From Micropterus salmoides (taxonomy: Eukaryota > Chordata > Actinopteri > Centrarchiformes > Centrarchidae): a stretch of DNA of 64,000 bases. The DNA lies in NCBI RefSeq assembly GCF_014851395.1, contig NW_024040928.1, forward strand, positions 11,210,443 to 11,274,442, in the 5' to 3' direction. A program made the translations under genes and the position numbers. Every line of letters begins with the position of its first letter. Within the stretch, counting starts at the first letter, position 1. A model generated the notes under the pieces. The model ran no database searches and was not told where the DNA came from. It was given only the letters and a program-made list of their open reading frames with translations. Of this stretch, positions 11,265 to 22,248 are shown piece after piece.

Positions 11265-11937
11265 CTTTTGGTTGCCAGGCTGCTGCTTATTGCCATGTTT
11301 TATATTTTTGCATAGCTCTTTAATTAAATAGGTAGAGCCCACAGAGGGACAATTTGCACACTTATGCCATGATCAGCCTACACACAAGTTTCGCTCTTCT
11401 TCTCACAACTATAAACACAACGAAGCAAAGAGGAATGACCTTGTTAGTGGAACAGAGAAATAGGTCCCTGGATAGCTGTGATTGGGGTCCGAGATGTAGT
11501 CTGCCATGTCTACCCGCCAAGTCACGGCAAGAATTTATGACTCTGTCATCGCTTACTATGATACAGTGACCATCTCGAAAGGCAAAAATACTTTGTCATC
11601 TGATTTCAGTGTTACCTTGGGGAAAAGAGCTGCAGAGTGTCTGAACCAAAATCGAGTTATTTATAATAACTTATTATAACAAAATAGATGATTAAAGAAT
11701 GTCAATATTGAATGATTCTGTAAAACCTCAGATTATGTTCTATGAAAACTTTATTCATGTCATATTCTCTCTTTTTGCCATGCCTCTGCATGGGAAATAT
11801 GCTTTAGTTAAAGATTCTGGTTATGTTAAAAAAATTATGGTTAGGGTTCTGTAACTAAACAGTTGGTCTGTGAAGAACTCTGGTCTCCTGCCACCCAACA
11901 ACAACAACTGATTTTTCACAGCCTGGCAACCCAAAAG
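11265..11937. mobile_element. Probable MITE defined by an inverted-repeat pair
   Basis: CTTTTGGTTGCCAGGCTG (11265-11282) and CAGCCTGGCAACCCAAAAG (11919-11937) are reverse complements apart from one extra base. Sequence outside the arms (AGTAATAAGCC on the left, TTTATTAATGGCT on the right) is also partly complementary, so the true ends lie somewhat further out, perhaps 11225 and 11965. The interior has no transposase. Confidence 0.55.
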
Positions 11938-11965
11938 CTGTTTATTAATGGCTGTTATTGTTCTG

Positions 11966-14112
11966 TTAAGCATTAATTAAAGATGTATTTGCTATTTTAA
12001 CAAACAGCATGTTATTCAATGTTAAGGATGTCTCATTAAACTTTGGTACAGTAAGAAGGCACTCAAAATGAACAGCATTACTTGTTACCAGAAATGAAAT
12101 TGTTCATTCAATTTTCCGACAGGTGACCTTTTCAGCTACTGCGTTTCCTACAAGAAAGAAGACAAATTACATGTTGAATGTTAGCGGTGTCGAGTCATAA
12201 TAGGGCCTCTAAAAGCAAGTAAAATCAGCACTGTGCCAGAGAGTTTCTAGGAAACCTCTCAACAGTCCGCTGTCTATATCCATTCATGGTCTTACTGCAG
12301 TGCGTCCTAACACCACTTGATATCTCTCCACAGTTTGTTAGCAGTGTCTCCTGGATGTTTTCTCTCCAGTAGGTGCAGTGAAGCGACGACCTTTACGTGT
12401 CTTTTCTATCTGCAAACTAACACGTGCTCTTGTCTGTCCCCATGGACATAGTAGAGTTCTCTACCACAGCATAACAAGGCCATTTTATCTCCTTGCTCAA
12501 ATATGGGAGGAATAATAAGTAGAATTTATGTCCTTATAGGTAAATACTGTAAAATTATACAGCATTGTATGAGGATAGCCATTACAACAAAATTCAGCAG
12601 CTTCTATTATCAGCTTTCAAATAGTAGTTACATGACTCCATTATTTTCTGTTTGTGTTAAAGAAAAGGCAGAGAAACCTTTTATAACTTATCATTAAAGC
12701 TAACTTCAAATACAAATACAGAGGTACAAAGAATTCTTTCAAATTAAGTTTTTACAAATGAAAATAGTGTTCCCAGTAGTGTGGATCATTGAAAACTGCT
12801 ACTGGATTTATGACTGTGTTGTATGTTGTATTACCTACAACTCCTCTCTGTTTGGTTCTTCATTAGACAGAGAAAGGCCAATTATCTCCACCAGGCTTGC
12901 TGAGGAGTGACCCCAAGGGAGAGAGAGTGGGGGGTGTTAACAATTATCCAACCTCCAAGATAAGAATTTGATCCATTTACTCTAAAGTATTTGGCAGCCA
13001 GCACATCCACTGTGCACTCTGAAAGCATGAGAAAGTCTCTCTCCTGATTTTTTTGGACTAAAAATCTGTCTTCCTGTTGACTGTCGAGAGAGATGTGAAT
13101 CACAGAGGGCAGATAAATGGCCTTTTTTGAGCTAAAAGTGTGATGACTTTTTTAACCTTGGGCACATCATGTTCACTCACACTTGTCACTGCTTTAGTGG
13201 GTGTGAAGCAGCACACAACTGTCCTATCAACAGCAGTTTGAGTGGCATGAAATAGAGATTAAAAGCAGTGCGACTCAGCAGGAAGAGAAGCATAGCACAA
13301 ATAAACTGAACCAAGGACGTAGGCCCAGTTATAGCTATTATATTGAGAGGGTATATTGTGTGCACTGATGGTCATGTGCATGTGCCACAGTACCTTTCAT
13401 TAGCAAACTCAAATTAATTTAACTGAGTGTGTATTTAGTGGGAGCTGCAAATAAACTCTGTGCCCTGATTGATTTTAGCACAAAAGAAACAATCAGCCAG
13501 CCATCAATGCAGGGAAGCTTTGGTTTGTGTGTGTGTGTGTGTGTGGGTGTATACATGTGGGTGTGTGGGTTTTCAGCAGGGAAGAGTGACGGGATTAATG
13601 TATGCAATAATTGAGGTGATGGAGGGTCAATCCTGGATTCTTAATGAGGCTCTTGGTTCTGGGGACAAGGTGCCCTCTCATGAATGACACATGTGAACCA
13701 TGTTTTACTTTCACTGTCAAGCTGAGCAGAGTTGAGGCAGTATCTGTGGAAAAACAACAGGTAGAGCAGACATAAAAGCCACATTATGGGCTTCATATGT
13801 CATGGAAAGAGCTCTATATTCTAGTGGAGGTAATATGAGCTTCCAAGAAACTACACAGTACAAAGCACAATACAAAGAAGGATAAAATTATTTTTGTCTT
13901 TGAAACAACAGTTTGTTTATAAAGTTCAACTGAAATTATCATTAATTTTTGAGTTATCCGTATACATATCCTTAGTGTTTGTTTTGAATTGTGGACGGAT
14001 TTGGTAAAAATATTTTTAACAATTTCTTTTTTAAACCTCTCACTCAAAGAGCTAAACCTCATCTCAAATCTCCAAAACCATGAGCTATTTCTCAGCCTCA
14101 GCCTCAGTTTTC
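11966..14112. other. Intergenic DNA with a GT microsatellite
   Basis: No gene or named repeat recognised. A (GT)n tract lies at 13525-13545, followed by GT-rich sequence to about 13570. Confidence 0.45.
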
Positions 14113-15069
14113 AATTGCGTAAAACACTTTTTTTTCAAAACACTACACACAGTTCTCTACCTAAGACACGAAAATCTAACAGGAAGTGACCTGCGTTCCT
14201 TTTCAAAACACAAGTCATAATGCTACACTTACTGTATTCACCAGGTCACACAGCCAGTCCTCACATGTGCAAACACTAACCGCTTAACTGATCACTAACC
14301 AATCACTGCTTTAATATACAGTAGACCTATACATAGGTCAAAGGCCAGATTACCTGTTTTGAACAATGGATGCCAACAATGGACAGAGAGCAAGGGGGAT
14401 AGGCAGGAGAGGCAGGGGACGACAATGAGGACCAGGTTCAATGAGGAAGAGTTGGAAGAGGAGGAAGAGGAGGAGGAGATCGAGGGCAAAGAAGAGAAGG
14501 AAGGAGAGTCACTGATGAGTTCCGGGCCACACTTATGAGAAGCTGGACTCAGAATCAAGCCCAACTTGAGTCACTTTACATTGGCGTCCATAATTTGAAC
14601 CTTCAGAAATTAAAAATTCTTTCTGCAGTACAGTATTGTAAAAATATTTTTTTGCAATAAAAGTAAAACTTATACTTTTGGTTTTCTTGTATGCTACTGT
14701 ATACAACTGTAATATTTTGCCAAATACCTATTTTTTGTTTCAACATTGCATTGTTGTATAGTGTACTTTTCACCTCTCAGAAGATTACTTTCACTCTACA
14801 ATATCGTATGGAAATGTACACATAAGCCTATGAAAGACAAAAGTGCTTTAGATTTAGAACAACAGTGTGTAAATGGTATATCAAAGAACTTACTATTTTG
14901 AAGTGTTTGCCATCTGATGCAAATGCTTCATTTTGGAATGTGTTTGTGACATTCTGAATGCAGTGTTTCATTTTGAAGGACATTTGAGACATTTTGCATT
15001 TTGTGTGAGCAGGTGTGGGAAATGTTTTTGAAAAAAGGAGACATAGTTTTGAAAATGTGTGTAAGCAGT
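14113..15069 (+). mobile_element. Internally deleted Tc1/IS630-like DNA transposon relic
   Basis: The left end (GTAAAACACTTTTTTTTCAAAAC) and right end (GTTTTGAAAATGTGTGTAAGC) form a weak inverted pair. Between them, an Arg/Gly-rich leader starting at ATG 14366 (MDANNGQRARGIGRRGRGRQ) leads, after a frame change, into RRVTDEFRATLMRSW at about 14502-14546. That block matches the start of the helix-turn-helix region of a family of IS630/Tc1-type transposases common in fish, which reads VSDE-RATL. The rest of the transposase, including the DDE core, is gone. The 14640-15000 part is AT-rich filler. Confidence 0.5.
14366..14637 (+). pseudogene. Transposase N-terminal remnant (IS630/Tc1-like)
   Basis: The remnant has a basic Arg/Gly-rich start, a stop after about 20 codons in the first frame, then a second frame with GGDRGQRREGRRVTDEFRATL. 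Only the leader and the first helix of the DNA-binding domain are left. It is far shorter than the ~300 or more residues of an intact transposase of this type. Confidence 0.45.
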
Positions 15070-15608
15070 CCAGCTTGTTGCTCTCACTATGATCAGCTTC
15101 TGTTTCAACAAAACATACAGGCTGAAAATTCAACCGTGATGTTGTGCCGGGAGCTGCAGTGGGTGAGTTACATATATCATAAATGTGTTATTTGTTAAGC
15201 TATGAGGAGAGGAAATGTCCGCTAGCCACTAGGCTAATTTATGCAGTTTAAAATGTCATAGGCTAAGCTATCAATTGTGAACATAAAAAAAATCTTGACA
15301 GCAGAATTTTATGCTTATGTTAAATGTGATTGTTATCAAGGCATGTTTTATGTGTGGTAGTGTGGTAGTCAATTTAAAGTTAACTTTGCTGCACTTAACC
15401 AGTAACAGTTATTTTATGTGTTGTTTTTTTTTTCATTTATTGCCACAGAAGAAAGAGGAGGTAGCATGAAGTAGCCATCACTTGCATCTTTGTCAGAGGA
15501 TAAAAAGAAGAAAACATACAGTGTACATGTGACATTATTAGATTACTTGAGACAGTAAGCTTGTTTTCTACCCCATCCTGTCCCTTAGCTGCAGTGCAGG
15601 ATGAACTG
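15070..15608. other. Intergenic DNA, nothing recognised
   Basis: AT-rich sequence without a protein-like frame or a recognisable repeat. Confidence 0.45.
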
Positions 15609-15670
15609 TCCATCCATCCATCCATCCATCGTCAACCACTTATCCTGCGTACAGGGTCGCGGGGAGGATG
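15609..15670 (-). repeat. 3' tail of an RTE/Rex3-type LINE with (ATCC)n
   Basis: (CCAT)5 is followed by CGTCAACCACTTATCCTGCG and ACAGGGTCGCGGGGAGGATG. On the - strand this is a LINE 3' end finishing in GATG repeats, the hallmark of Rex3. Only about 60 bp remain. Confidence 0.5.
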
Positions 15671-16084
15671 ACCTGTAAACTGAACTGTAGTTTTATTAAT
15701 TGGACATTATCAGCCCCAGTGCCACTGCGCTTAATTCTGGATTTGTTGTACATAAATAAAAGGTTTGTCACAGCTAAATCAGGTGATTGTGAGAGTCATT
15801 CTTTTCATCAATGCTAAAGTAATTGCCTTTACATCCAAAGGTCTTAGAGGGTGAACTGATAAATGGCAATCTATCTGCAGTTGATCACTGTGTACTGTTC
15901 ATTCATTGTAGACACTGACAATGAACTTCAGGATGTAGCCATCCACAAACACTGTGCAGTATGTAGCCTAAGGAACAATCCGTGTCTTATAGCAGACTTA
16001 GACCATTGAACTGGTCACCTTAGCCATCATCACAGCAATTGCCCCCCCTGAGAGATTTAACAGGAGCTGCTGTTCTTCAGTTAA

Positions 16085-17213
16085 AGAGGTGGTATTGTGC
16101 TGATTTTCAAGTTCAAAATCTTATTTTGGGGTTTGTATCTTTGTACCAGAACAGGTTTACATTGCTTAATTTTCAAAAAACACCATATTTTTCTCTGCAC
16201 ATTGCTGCAGCTCCTCTTTTCACCCTATATGTTGTACGCTCCGCTCTTGAGCCGAAAAATGCTACCATAGCGCAAATCGATCGACTGTACTCGACCCTGC
16301 TCCGTTTTCCATTGCAGATAGTACGTAGCTTGTCGTCATAGTGACGCCACACACAACTGTTGCGACGTAATGTTCAATGCGACACACACACCAGCGATCC
16401 ACACAGCTTTCTCTTTTTTAAGTTAAAACGTTTCAACATTCCTCAGAATGTAAAGACAGATAAGCGGTATGAAAACCTTCCAGCTGTGTTTTCCTCTGCC
16501 GTTGTTGCTGCAGCGGTCTGTGTGACGGCGGGAGCAGAGGGCTCTGTGGACGGGCGGCTGGCCGACCTCACACGCTGCTCCAGCGGGTTGACACAGGCTT
16601 CCCCCGCAGCCACTTGCGGAGCTCCTCAACTCCGAAAATATTCAAGCACATTTTTGTTCCGCCATCACTTCTCGTAAAGCTGTCAATATTCAAAATCTAC
16701 ACAGCTGATTTCTCACCTCAAAACTTGGTCTGGTGCACACAATGATGATGCAGCGAATAGTGAATATTCTCTCTGACGTGACGTCTGTCGTGTTTTCATG
16801 TTACATTTTAGGATCCCTCAGCTCGCTTGGAACCTGGAAGGAGGTGAGGTGATACGAAAAAAAGTACCTGGAAGCAGGTGCAGGTACAACATTTCTACAA
16901 TGGAAAACTAGACAAAGGTGAGTCGAGCCAAAGGGCCTCCGCTCAGACTAGCTTGGTTTGAGGGTGTGCCTGACCCCCGCAAGCTGCTTGGTAAGCTTTA
17001 TGACGTGTTTTTATTGTGACGTCACACGTAAAGGAAGTGAAGGGCTGGACTACAAACGAGCTGTTTTCAAGCGGTTCAGAGCAGAGCTTTCTGTGGGAGA
17101 TGGGAACTCCCTTTGGCCTGGCTTTTTCACTTTGCAAACCTGTTACATGCACAAAAAAGATATATAACTCAATAAAGGAGAGGGGAAAAGCCAAAAAGCA
17201 TAATACCACCTCT
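16085..17213. mobile_element. 1.13-kb non-autonomous DNA transposon with TTAA (or TA) target
   Basis: The ends are AGAGGTGGTATTGTGCT (from 16085) and AGCATAATACCACCTCT (to 17213), near-perfect inverted repeats, with TTAA directly outside on both sides (16081-16084, 17214-17217). Because the ends read TTAAAGAGG and CCTCTTTAA, a TA duplication with a longer repeat fits equally well. No transposase frame. Another inverted-repeat element lies inside (16277-16930). Confidence 0.7.
16277..16930. mobile_element. Nested inverted-repeat element inside the 16085-17213 transposon
   Basis: The left arm TCGACTGTACTCGACCCTGC then CCGTTTTCCATTGCAG and the right arm CTACAATGGAAAACTAGAC then GGTGAGTCGAGCC are imperfect inverted repeats. 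The right arm also has AACCTGGAAGGAGG and AAAAGTACCTGG, which I recall from a MITE family with TTTCCATT-containing ends in fish. The GC-rich centre (16480-16630) holds a 105-residue frame that looks fortuitous. Confidence 0.5.
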
Positions 17214-17217
17214 TTAA

Positions 17218-18529
17218 AGACAGGTTCTTTAATAACTAAATTCATATAAATAAGATAGGATTATTTCATATGCAGTTAGGGAAAATATTTCTGTAATACC
17301 AGAAATCCTACATGTCATCCTAAGATTATATAGGATTTTAGACATGAGACAAGATTCTTTAATGAGACCCAGTTAGAATTCATATGAGGTAGCTACAGCA
17401 TTAAATACGCAACTGTAGCTTCCACTCTAAATATTATAGCCTATGCTTATTTAGTCTCTTCTACTCTCTCTCTTTCTCTTGCTATACCACAAACCAACAC
17501 ACATTGTTGCATATAAGTCTCCACACTCCCTGCTCTTTTCACAGTCTATTCTATCAGTCCCTCCTCTCCTGCAGTATAAAAATGGAAATGATGGACAGGC
17601 AATCTATATGGAAATGGTATACAGGTGTACCAACACACTGTGCCCAGGGAACATGCATCCCTGGTCTTAATCTGTGATCCCCCTGCACAACAGTATGGAA
17701 ATAGCTGTGCTGTTGTTTGTCTTTGAAGCATTCATCAGCTTTAAAGTTTATTTTAGCCTGTCACTGATGGGAACAGCATAGCACAGAACAGCAATTATTT
17801 GTGCTGAGGGTTTGCATTGAGCAACTCAAACAAAAGCTTTTATAAATAGAATGAACTATTTTTATCCAAGTGTTTTGAATTGCTGTTATAGGTTATTGTC
17901 CAAGAAGTAGAATGAGGTGAGTATAAGTGAGTTTCCAGCCACCTGTTTATAAGGGCATTTTCATTTTCAAAAGTTGATGGATCAATTAAAACAAAATGCG
18001 ATAAAGTGCAATGGATGAAGCACTTCGATGTCCCTTCCGCTCCAGTGAAGAGAAAAAAATGGCGGAAGAAAAAAAAACATCAGATCTGTGAGGAGTGATG
18101 GCGAGACTGTAACAACACAATTAATGCATGAAACAAACAGAAATCCCATACTTTCGTCACATTTGCTGTTATTTGAGGTTTGACAAGCACTCTTAATTAC
18201 ATCATCTCGTTGCACCCTCTTCTTCTGCAATATTTTCTTTTGCGCGGAGCATGCAGTCGTAACTTCTGATGCTAACTTCTCTGCATAGTAAGATGACTCA
18301 CTGACAGATTATTAAAACACACTTTAGGCTTTATCAGGCAACCTGTCAAATCTAATTATTACACATATTCATAAGGCTTTTACAGTATGCTGCATTGTTG
18401 CTACAATCGTGTGAAAGAGGGTTAAATGGAAGTTGTACCTCCAAAATGCAAATACATGTCACTGACTGTGTTCATTTGCACCTCTGCTGTAATTATACTG
18501 AATTTGTGCATAGTTGTGTGGAAATCACA
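17218..18529. other. Intergenic DNA, nothing recognised
   Basis: AT-rich DNA with no supported gene or repeat family. Confidence 0.45.
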
Positions 18530-18563
18530 CATTACATGATGTAGTAATATACATCATGTAATG
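18530..18563. repeat. Perfect 14-bp hairpin
   Basis: CATTACATGATGTA (18530-18543) and TACATCATGTAATG (18550-18563) are exact reverse complements around the 6-base loop GTAATA. Short GGTGGATG repeats follow. Confidence 0.9.
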
Positions 18564-19224
18564 GATGGTGGATGGTGGATGTAAAGTCTTCTGGTGAGAC
18601 AAAATAGGCGTTTGTGGTCCTAATCAGCTAATTAAACTGCATATATTTTACTCTAGACATTGTGTGTTTAATCTCCCCCTTGTCATGCCAAGCCCTTTCC
18701 ATTGCATCTAATAATGTGGGAAAGACATGATAAATACAAATAATGATAATGAAGTGTTGTAAATCACAGTCATGATATTTCTAAGACAAAAGCAAGCAAA
18801 GTGTACACAAGCAGTCAAAACATTCGCTACATTGAATAGTGACAGTCTTACAGTGTTTCTGCAGTGTCACCAGGAAATCAACATGATGAAAGAGTTCTTC
18901 TTCCTATTTACATAACCCACTCCCTCCCACCGACTTTGCACACAGAGGACTTTATTACATTCACTTCCAAATAAAGCAAGAAAAAAATCTGAAACTTGGG
19001 GAGACAGAGTGTGGGAAAGAGGATCAGGTAATAGGTTGTGGAAATGAAGGAAAGAGTGAGACATATAAATGGAGTATACTCATGCTGGATGCATTCCATA
19101 TGCTGCTGTGGGTATACACTGTTCCATGCCAAGTTGTTGTTTTCCCATCTGAGACCAGTCGTGCTGCCTACAACCCAGCCTGCCTCCTTAACACACTGCT
19201 TTAGAAAGGTCAGAGCGGACTCCA

Positions 19225-19260
19225 CAGCAGTCTTGGTCCACAGCCGGACCAAGACTGCTG
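19225..19260. repeat. Perfect 15-bp hairpin
   Basis: CAGCAGTCTTGGTCC (19225-19239) and GGACCAAGACTGCTG (19246-19260) are exact reverse complements around ACAGCC. The stem is GC-balanced and would be stable in single-stranded DNA or RNA. Confidence 0.92.
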
Positions 19261-19631
19261 ATAAGTATGAAGACGTAGCTACAGGTCCCAGGTGAGTTTC
19301 TGGCATTATCGAACCGTAAAGCATAGATGGAGAGAACAGCAAGATCAAACAGAGTAAGTGCAATGATGGCCAAGCTGGGCAGCCTCAGCTCCAGGCGCAG
19401 GGTGAAGCTTGCGACCAAAAGGGTGCCGCCAGAAATCCCAAACCAATACAGAATGTTGGTGTGTTTTTATCATCATCTCATCAATTCTTGACATTCTCTT
19501 GAGCAAGGAACTTAATCTTTACCCCATTAACATCAAGTTTTCCCCCGCTAAGGCTGTTAAATTCTTTGTTTCAGCATCAACCCAAGTATGTTCTACATGG
19601 GCTTGTCCCTAGCCTGGTTCCAGACCTGTCT

Positions 19632-20045
19632 GTTATCTCTTCCGACTTTGTCAGTCCTCCTAATTAGCAGTGGACACCAACCATCCACTACTGTTTGCTT
19701 TCAAATGGTTCACCAACCAATTATTAACTTTTGACCACAGCATCAAGGAATACTACATCAAATTGCTCCTTTCTTGGCATCATGGACATTTACAGGTATA
19801 GGTTACTGTACATGTTGCTAGGATCAAGCATAAGTGTTTTTTAATACAAAGCAAAGAAACTGTAGTGATTCATTTCATTCTTTAAAGCATTGAAATGAGT
19901 CAACCTCATTGAAGTGTTTTGACATAAGAATAACATTTTGTTATATAGATTTTTACCCAAAGTCTTAACGTAAAATGTAAAATAAATTAGCTTGATAACT
20001 TTGTAGAATAAAACCTGTATAGGAAGCTGCCAATATTGACAGCTG
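19632..20045 (+). repeat. Direct repeat copy A (pair with 34838-35240)
   Basis: From TCTCTTCCGACTTTGTCAG to about AATATTGACAGCTG the sequence aligns by eye with 34838-35240 throughout, with shared blocks such as GTGGACACCAACCATCCACT, GTTCACCAACCAATTATTAA, CAAATTGCTCCTTTCT and GTTGCTAGGATCAAGCA. The copies differ by many substitutions and short indels, so the duplication is old. It could be a local duplication or two members of an unnamed dispersed repeat. Confidence 0.8.
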
Positions 20046-20240
20046 TTATCCTGCACGGAAAAACAACCAACCAATCAAGAGTTATGTGGAGATTAAGAAT
20101 GGGGTCCTTCCTGTGCTGTTGCCATAAAAATTGCTACATCCATGATATATAATGACAGAAACATAACCAGAAAATGGTGGCGAGCGTGGATGAGACCAGC
20201 ACAGGTTTACACACAGGTTTTTGTAATTGACTTACACTTG

Positions 20241-22227
20241 TGTAGTGAACAACGGTGTGGATTTGTGCATTTTATATTGAATGAATGTGGAGCTACCCTA
20301 AATTCCTTTCTCCTCCCCAGAGAAGATGGGGAGGGGTCAAAGTTGCTTTCTCTAAGTGCTAGCCCGACCATAAAACTGGCACCATTTTGATTCCGAAGCT
20401 GATAACGCGGGGCCTGACTGTTAAACTGACAAAGGGACACGAGCCAGCCATTGGCATCTCCCTGAACAGCCTATCAAAACTTACCCCACCACACACGTTT
20501 CCGTGGAAACTGACCTTATTCTTTGTTTTATTACCACATCAAAAGGATACTCCTTGTCTCACCTAAGTGTGACATGTTCCAGACACTGAACTTTGGATGA
20601 CAAAGGACTGCATTCTCCAAAAGACTCAAAGCATCTAATTAAATTTAATTAAATCTTTAGTTACCTGAATATGTTCGCCTCTATTTGAGTAGTTATGTTA
20701 ACTGTTGTTGCTATCTGTTGATATTAGTGCTGAAAAGAAGTTACTTGTGCAATGTTTTTATCTTCAGCAAGACACTCCTTCATCTAATGTAATCAATGCT
20801 TGTTCATAATACTTTCTTACAAAATCCCTTTAGAAATGATGACAAAGAAATGTTTTACTATACTCTTAATCGCCAGCTTGAATTTAAGGATGAATCAACA
20901 ATATTCCCCGGTTCCTAAGGAGAGACGATCTTTGATTTAATCCAAGCTTTCCTCATGTAACCTGAGCTCCCCCAAGTGGACGAAATAAGTATTACATGCC
21001 CTCGTCGGAAATGCGGTTAAATGTGTAAAAATACTGACCAATAATGTGACAATTGTTTCCTGTTACCAAATGCCTAGAACAGTACAACCGTTCAACCATT
21101 GAGGTTCGATTGTGGAAAATATTTGATTATAATACGTGCAAATAGATTTCTTTTCTTTAGACATTAAGTTTAGAAAGGCAGTCCCTGGGGAAACCTGAGA
21201 CGCCCCCTGGGGAACCACGCCCCAGGCAACAAAAGAGCGACACGCGACCTGCTCGCCAGTCTCTAGACTCTTCACTCTTAGTCTCTGCCCTCTGGATGCT
21301 TCGGCACGCGCGTGGCGTGCCTCGCCAGGCAACACGCCCAGACTCGGCCAGCGAAACAAACAGGCCTTTGTTCGCTTGAAGCTACACACCTGAAGTGCCG
21401 CGACATCGATCTGCCTTCAGTTTGTTTTATTTTCTTTATTTCTTTGTTTGTTAAAGTTATGAGTCCGTTAAGTTACACTGGACTAATTCAGGAACGACCA
21501 AGTTCCATTTTAAGCCTTTTTCGTCGAGCCAACTTCACCGAGGTCAGACCAAGCCACGTGGTCTCGCCAGCTACAACCAAGGAAACCTGCAAACAGCCGA
21601 ATTGCCAGACGGAGGAGGCGTTTTCAATCAGACACGGAGAACCCCGAAGAATCCCTAGCAAAAAGCCAGGATCGGCAGCTAGAGTGGGACCCGTGCAACA
21701 GGCCAAAAGCAGGCTGTCGACAAGCAGTAAGACTTAACACACGTCCTGTGATCAGATGTCCATTGTAACTCCTAAACTATAGCATTAGTTTACTTTCATT
21801 AGCTCTTCTATGCCGTATGAGTCAAATGCTTCCCACAATCGAACCTCCAGGCTCATTGTTCAGCAAATGTTTATGTTCCCTGTATCCAACCATCTTTTAT
21901 CACCTTAGTTAGAGAATAAATTCACTGTAATATAATCAAGAGCTGTGTGTGTTGCCTATTTATAGTTCCTGCCAAGAGAATTGACCCTTTAGATATGAGA
22001 CTGACTGACTGATTTAAGATAATTGAGCGATTATTAACTAACTGATCACTAGTAATAATTGTATAATTATTCAAAACTACCTAGAGGTCCGGAGACTCTA
22101 GGATTATAACAACTCCGGTGGTGCCCTTTACGAGGAAATTCTGATTTTATGAATAATAATTCATAATTGGGTATCAATTCTCATAAATTTATTAAAATGC
22201 ATAACTAATAAATTTAGGTCCACTACA
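20241..22227 (+). repeat. 5' LTR (1,987 bp)
   Basis: The LTR is bounded by TGTAGTG and CACTACA. It matches the 3' LTR throughout; the only difference I see is TTTGTTTG (near 21443) against TTTGGTTTG (near 30616). A likely polyadenylation signal AATAAA lies at 21915-21920. A GC-rich stretch (21180-21370) sits in its middle, followed by a 92-codon frame at 21459-21737. The LTR is long for a fish gypsy element. Confidence 0.92.
21459..21737 (+). CDS. 92-codon reading frame inside the 5' LTR, function unknown
   Basis: The frame starts at ATG 21459 (MSPLSYTGLIQERPSS...) just downstream of the GC-rich block and ends at TAA 21737. The product is basic and Ser/Arg/Pro-rich without a membrane segment or known domain. 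An identical frame lies in the other LTR at 30631-30909. In this LTR the frame stays open further upstream (to 21312) because the extra G is missing. It may be a fortuitous frame in the R/U5 part of the transcript; nothing proves that it is translated. Confidence 0.25.
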   Translation: MSPLSYTGLIQERPSSILSLFRRANFTEVRPSHVVSPATTKETCKQPNCQTEEAFSIRHGEPRRIPSKKPGSAARVGPVQQAKSRLSTSSKT

Positions 22228-22230
22228 TAA

Positions 22231-22248
22231 TGGAGCCTTCCGTGTGAG
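22231..22248 (+). other. Candidate primer-binding site
   Basis: TGGAGCCTTCCGTGTGAG starts three bases after the 5' LTR. A leading TGG, which pairs with the CCA end of a tRNA, is the usual form. I cannot name the tRNA without a search. Confidence 0.5.

Noticed and set aside
16360..16677. 105-residue Ala/Ser-rich frame
   Set aside because: It lies inside the nested MITE, in a GC-rich centre, and matches no transposase.
21063..21389. 108-residue - strand frame present in both LTRs (again at 30234-30560)
   Set aside because: Its duplication only reflects LTR identity, it is antisense to the element, and it has no domain.
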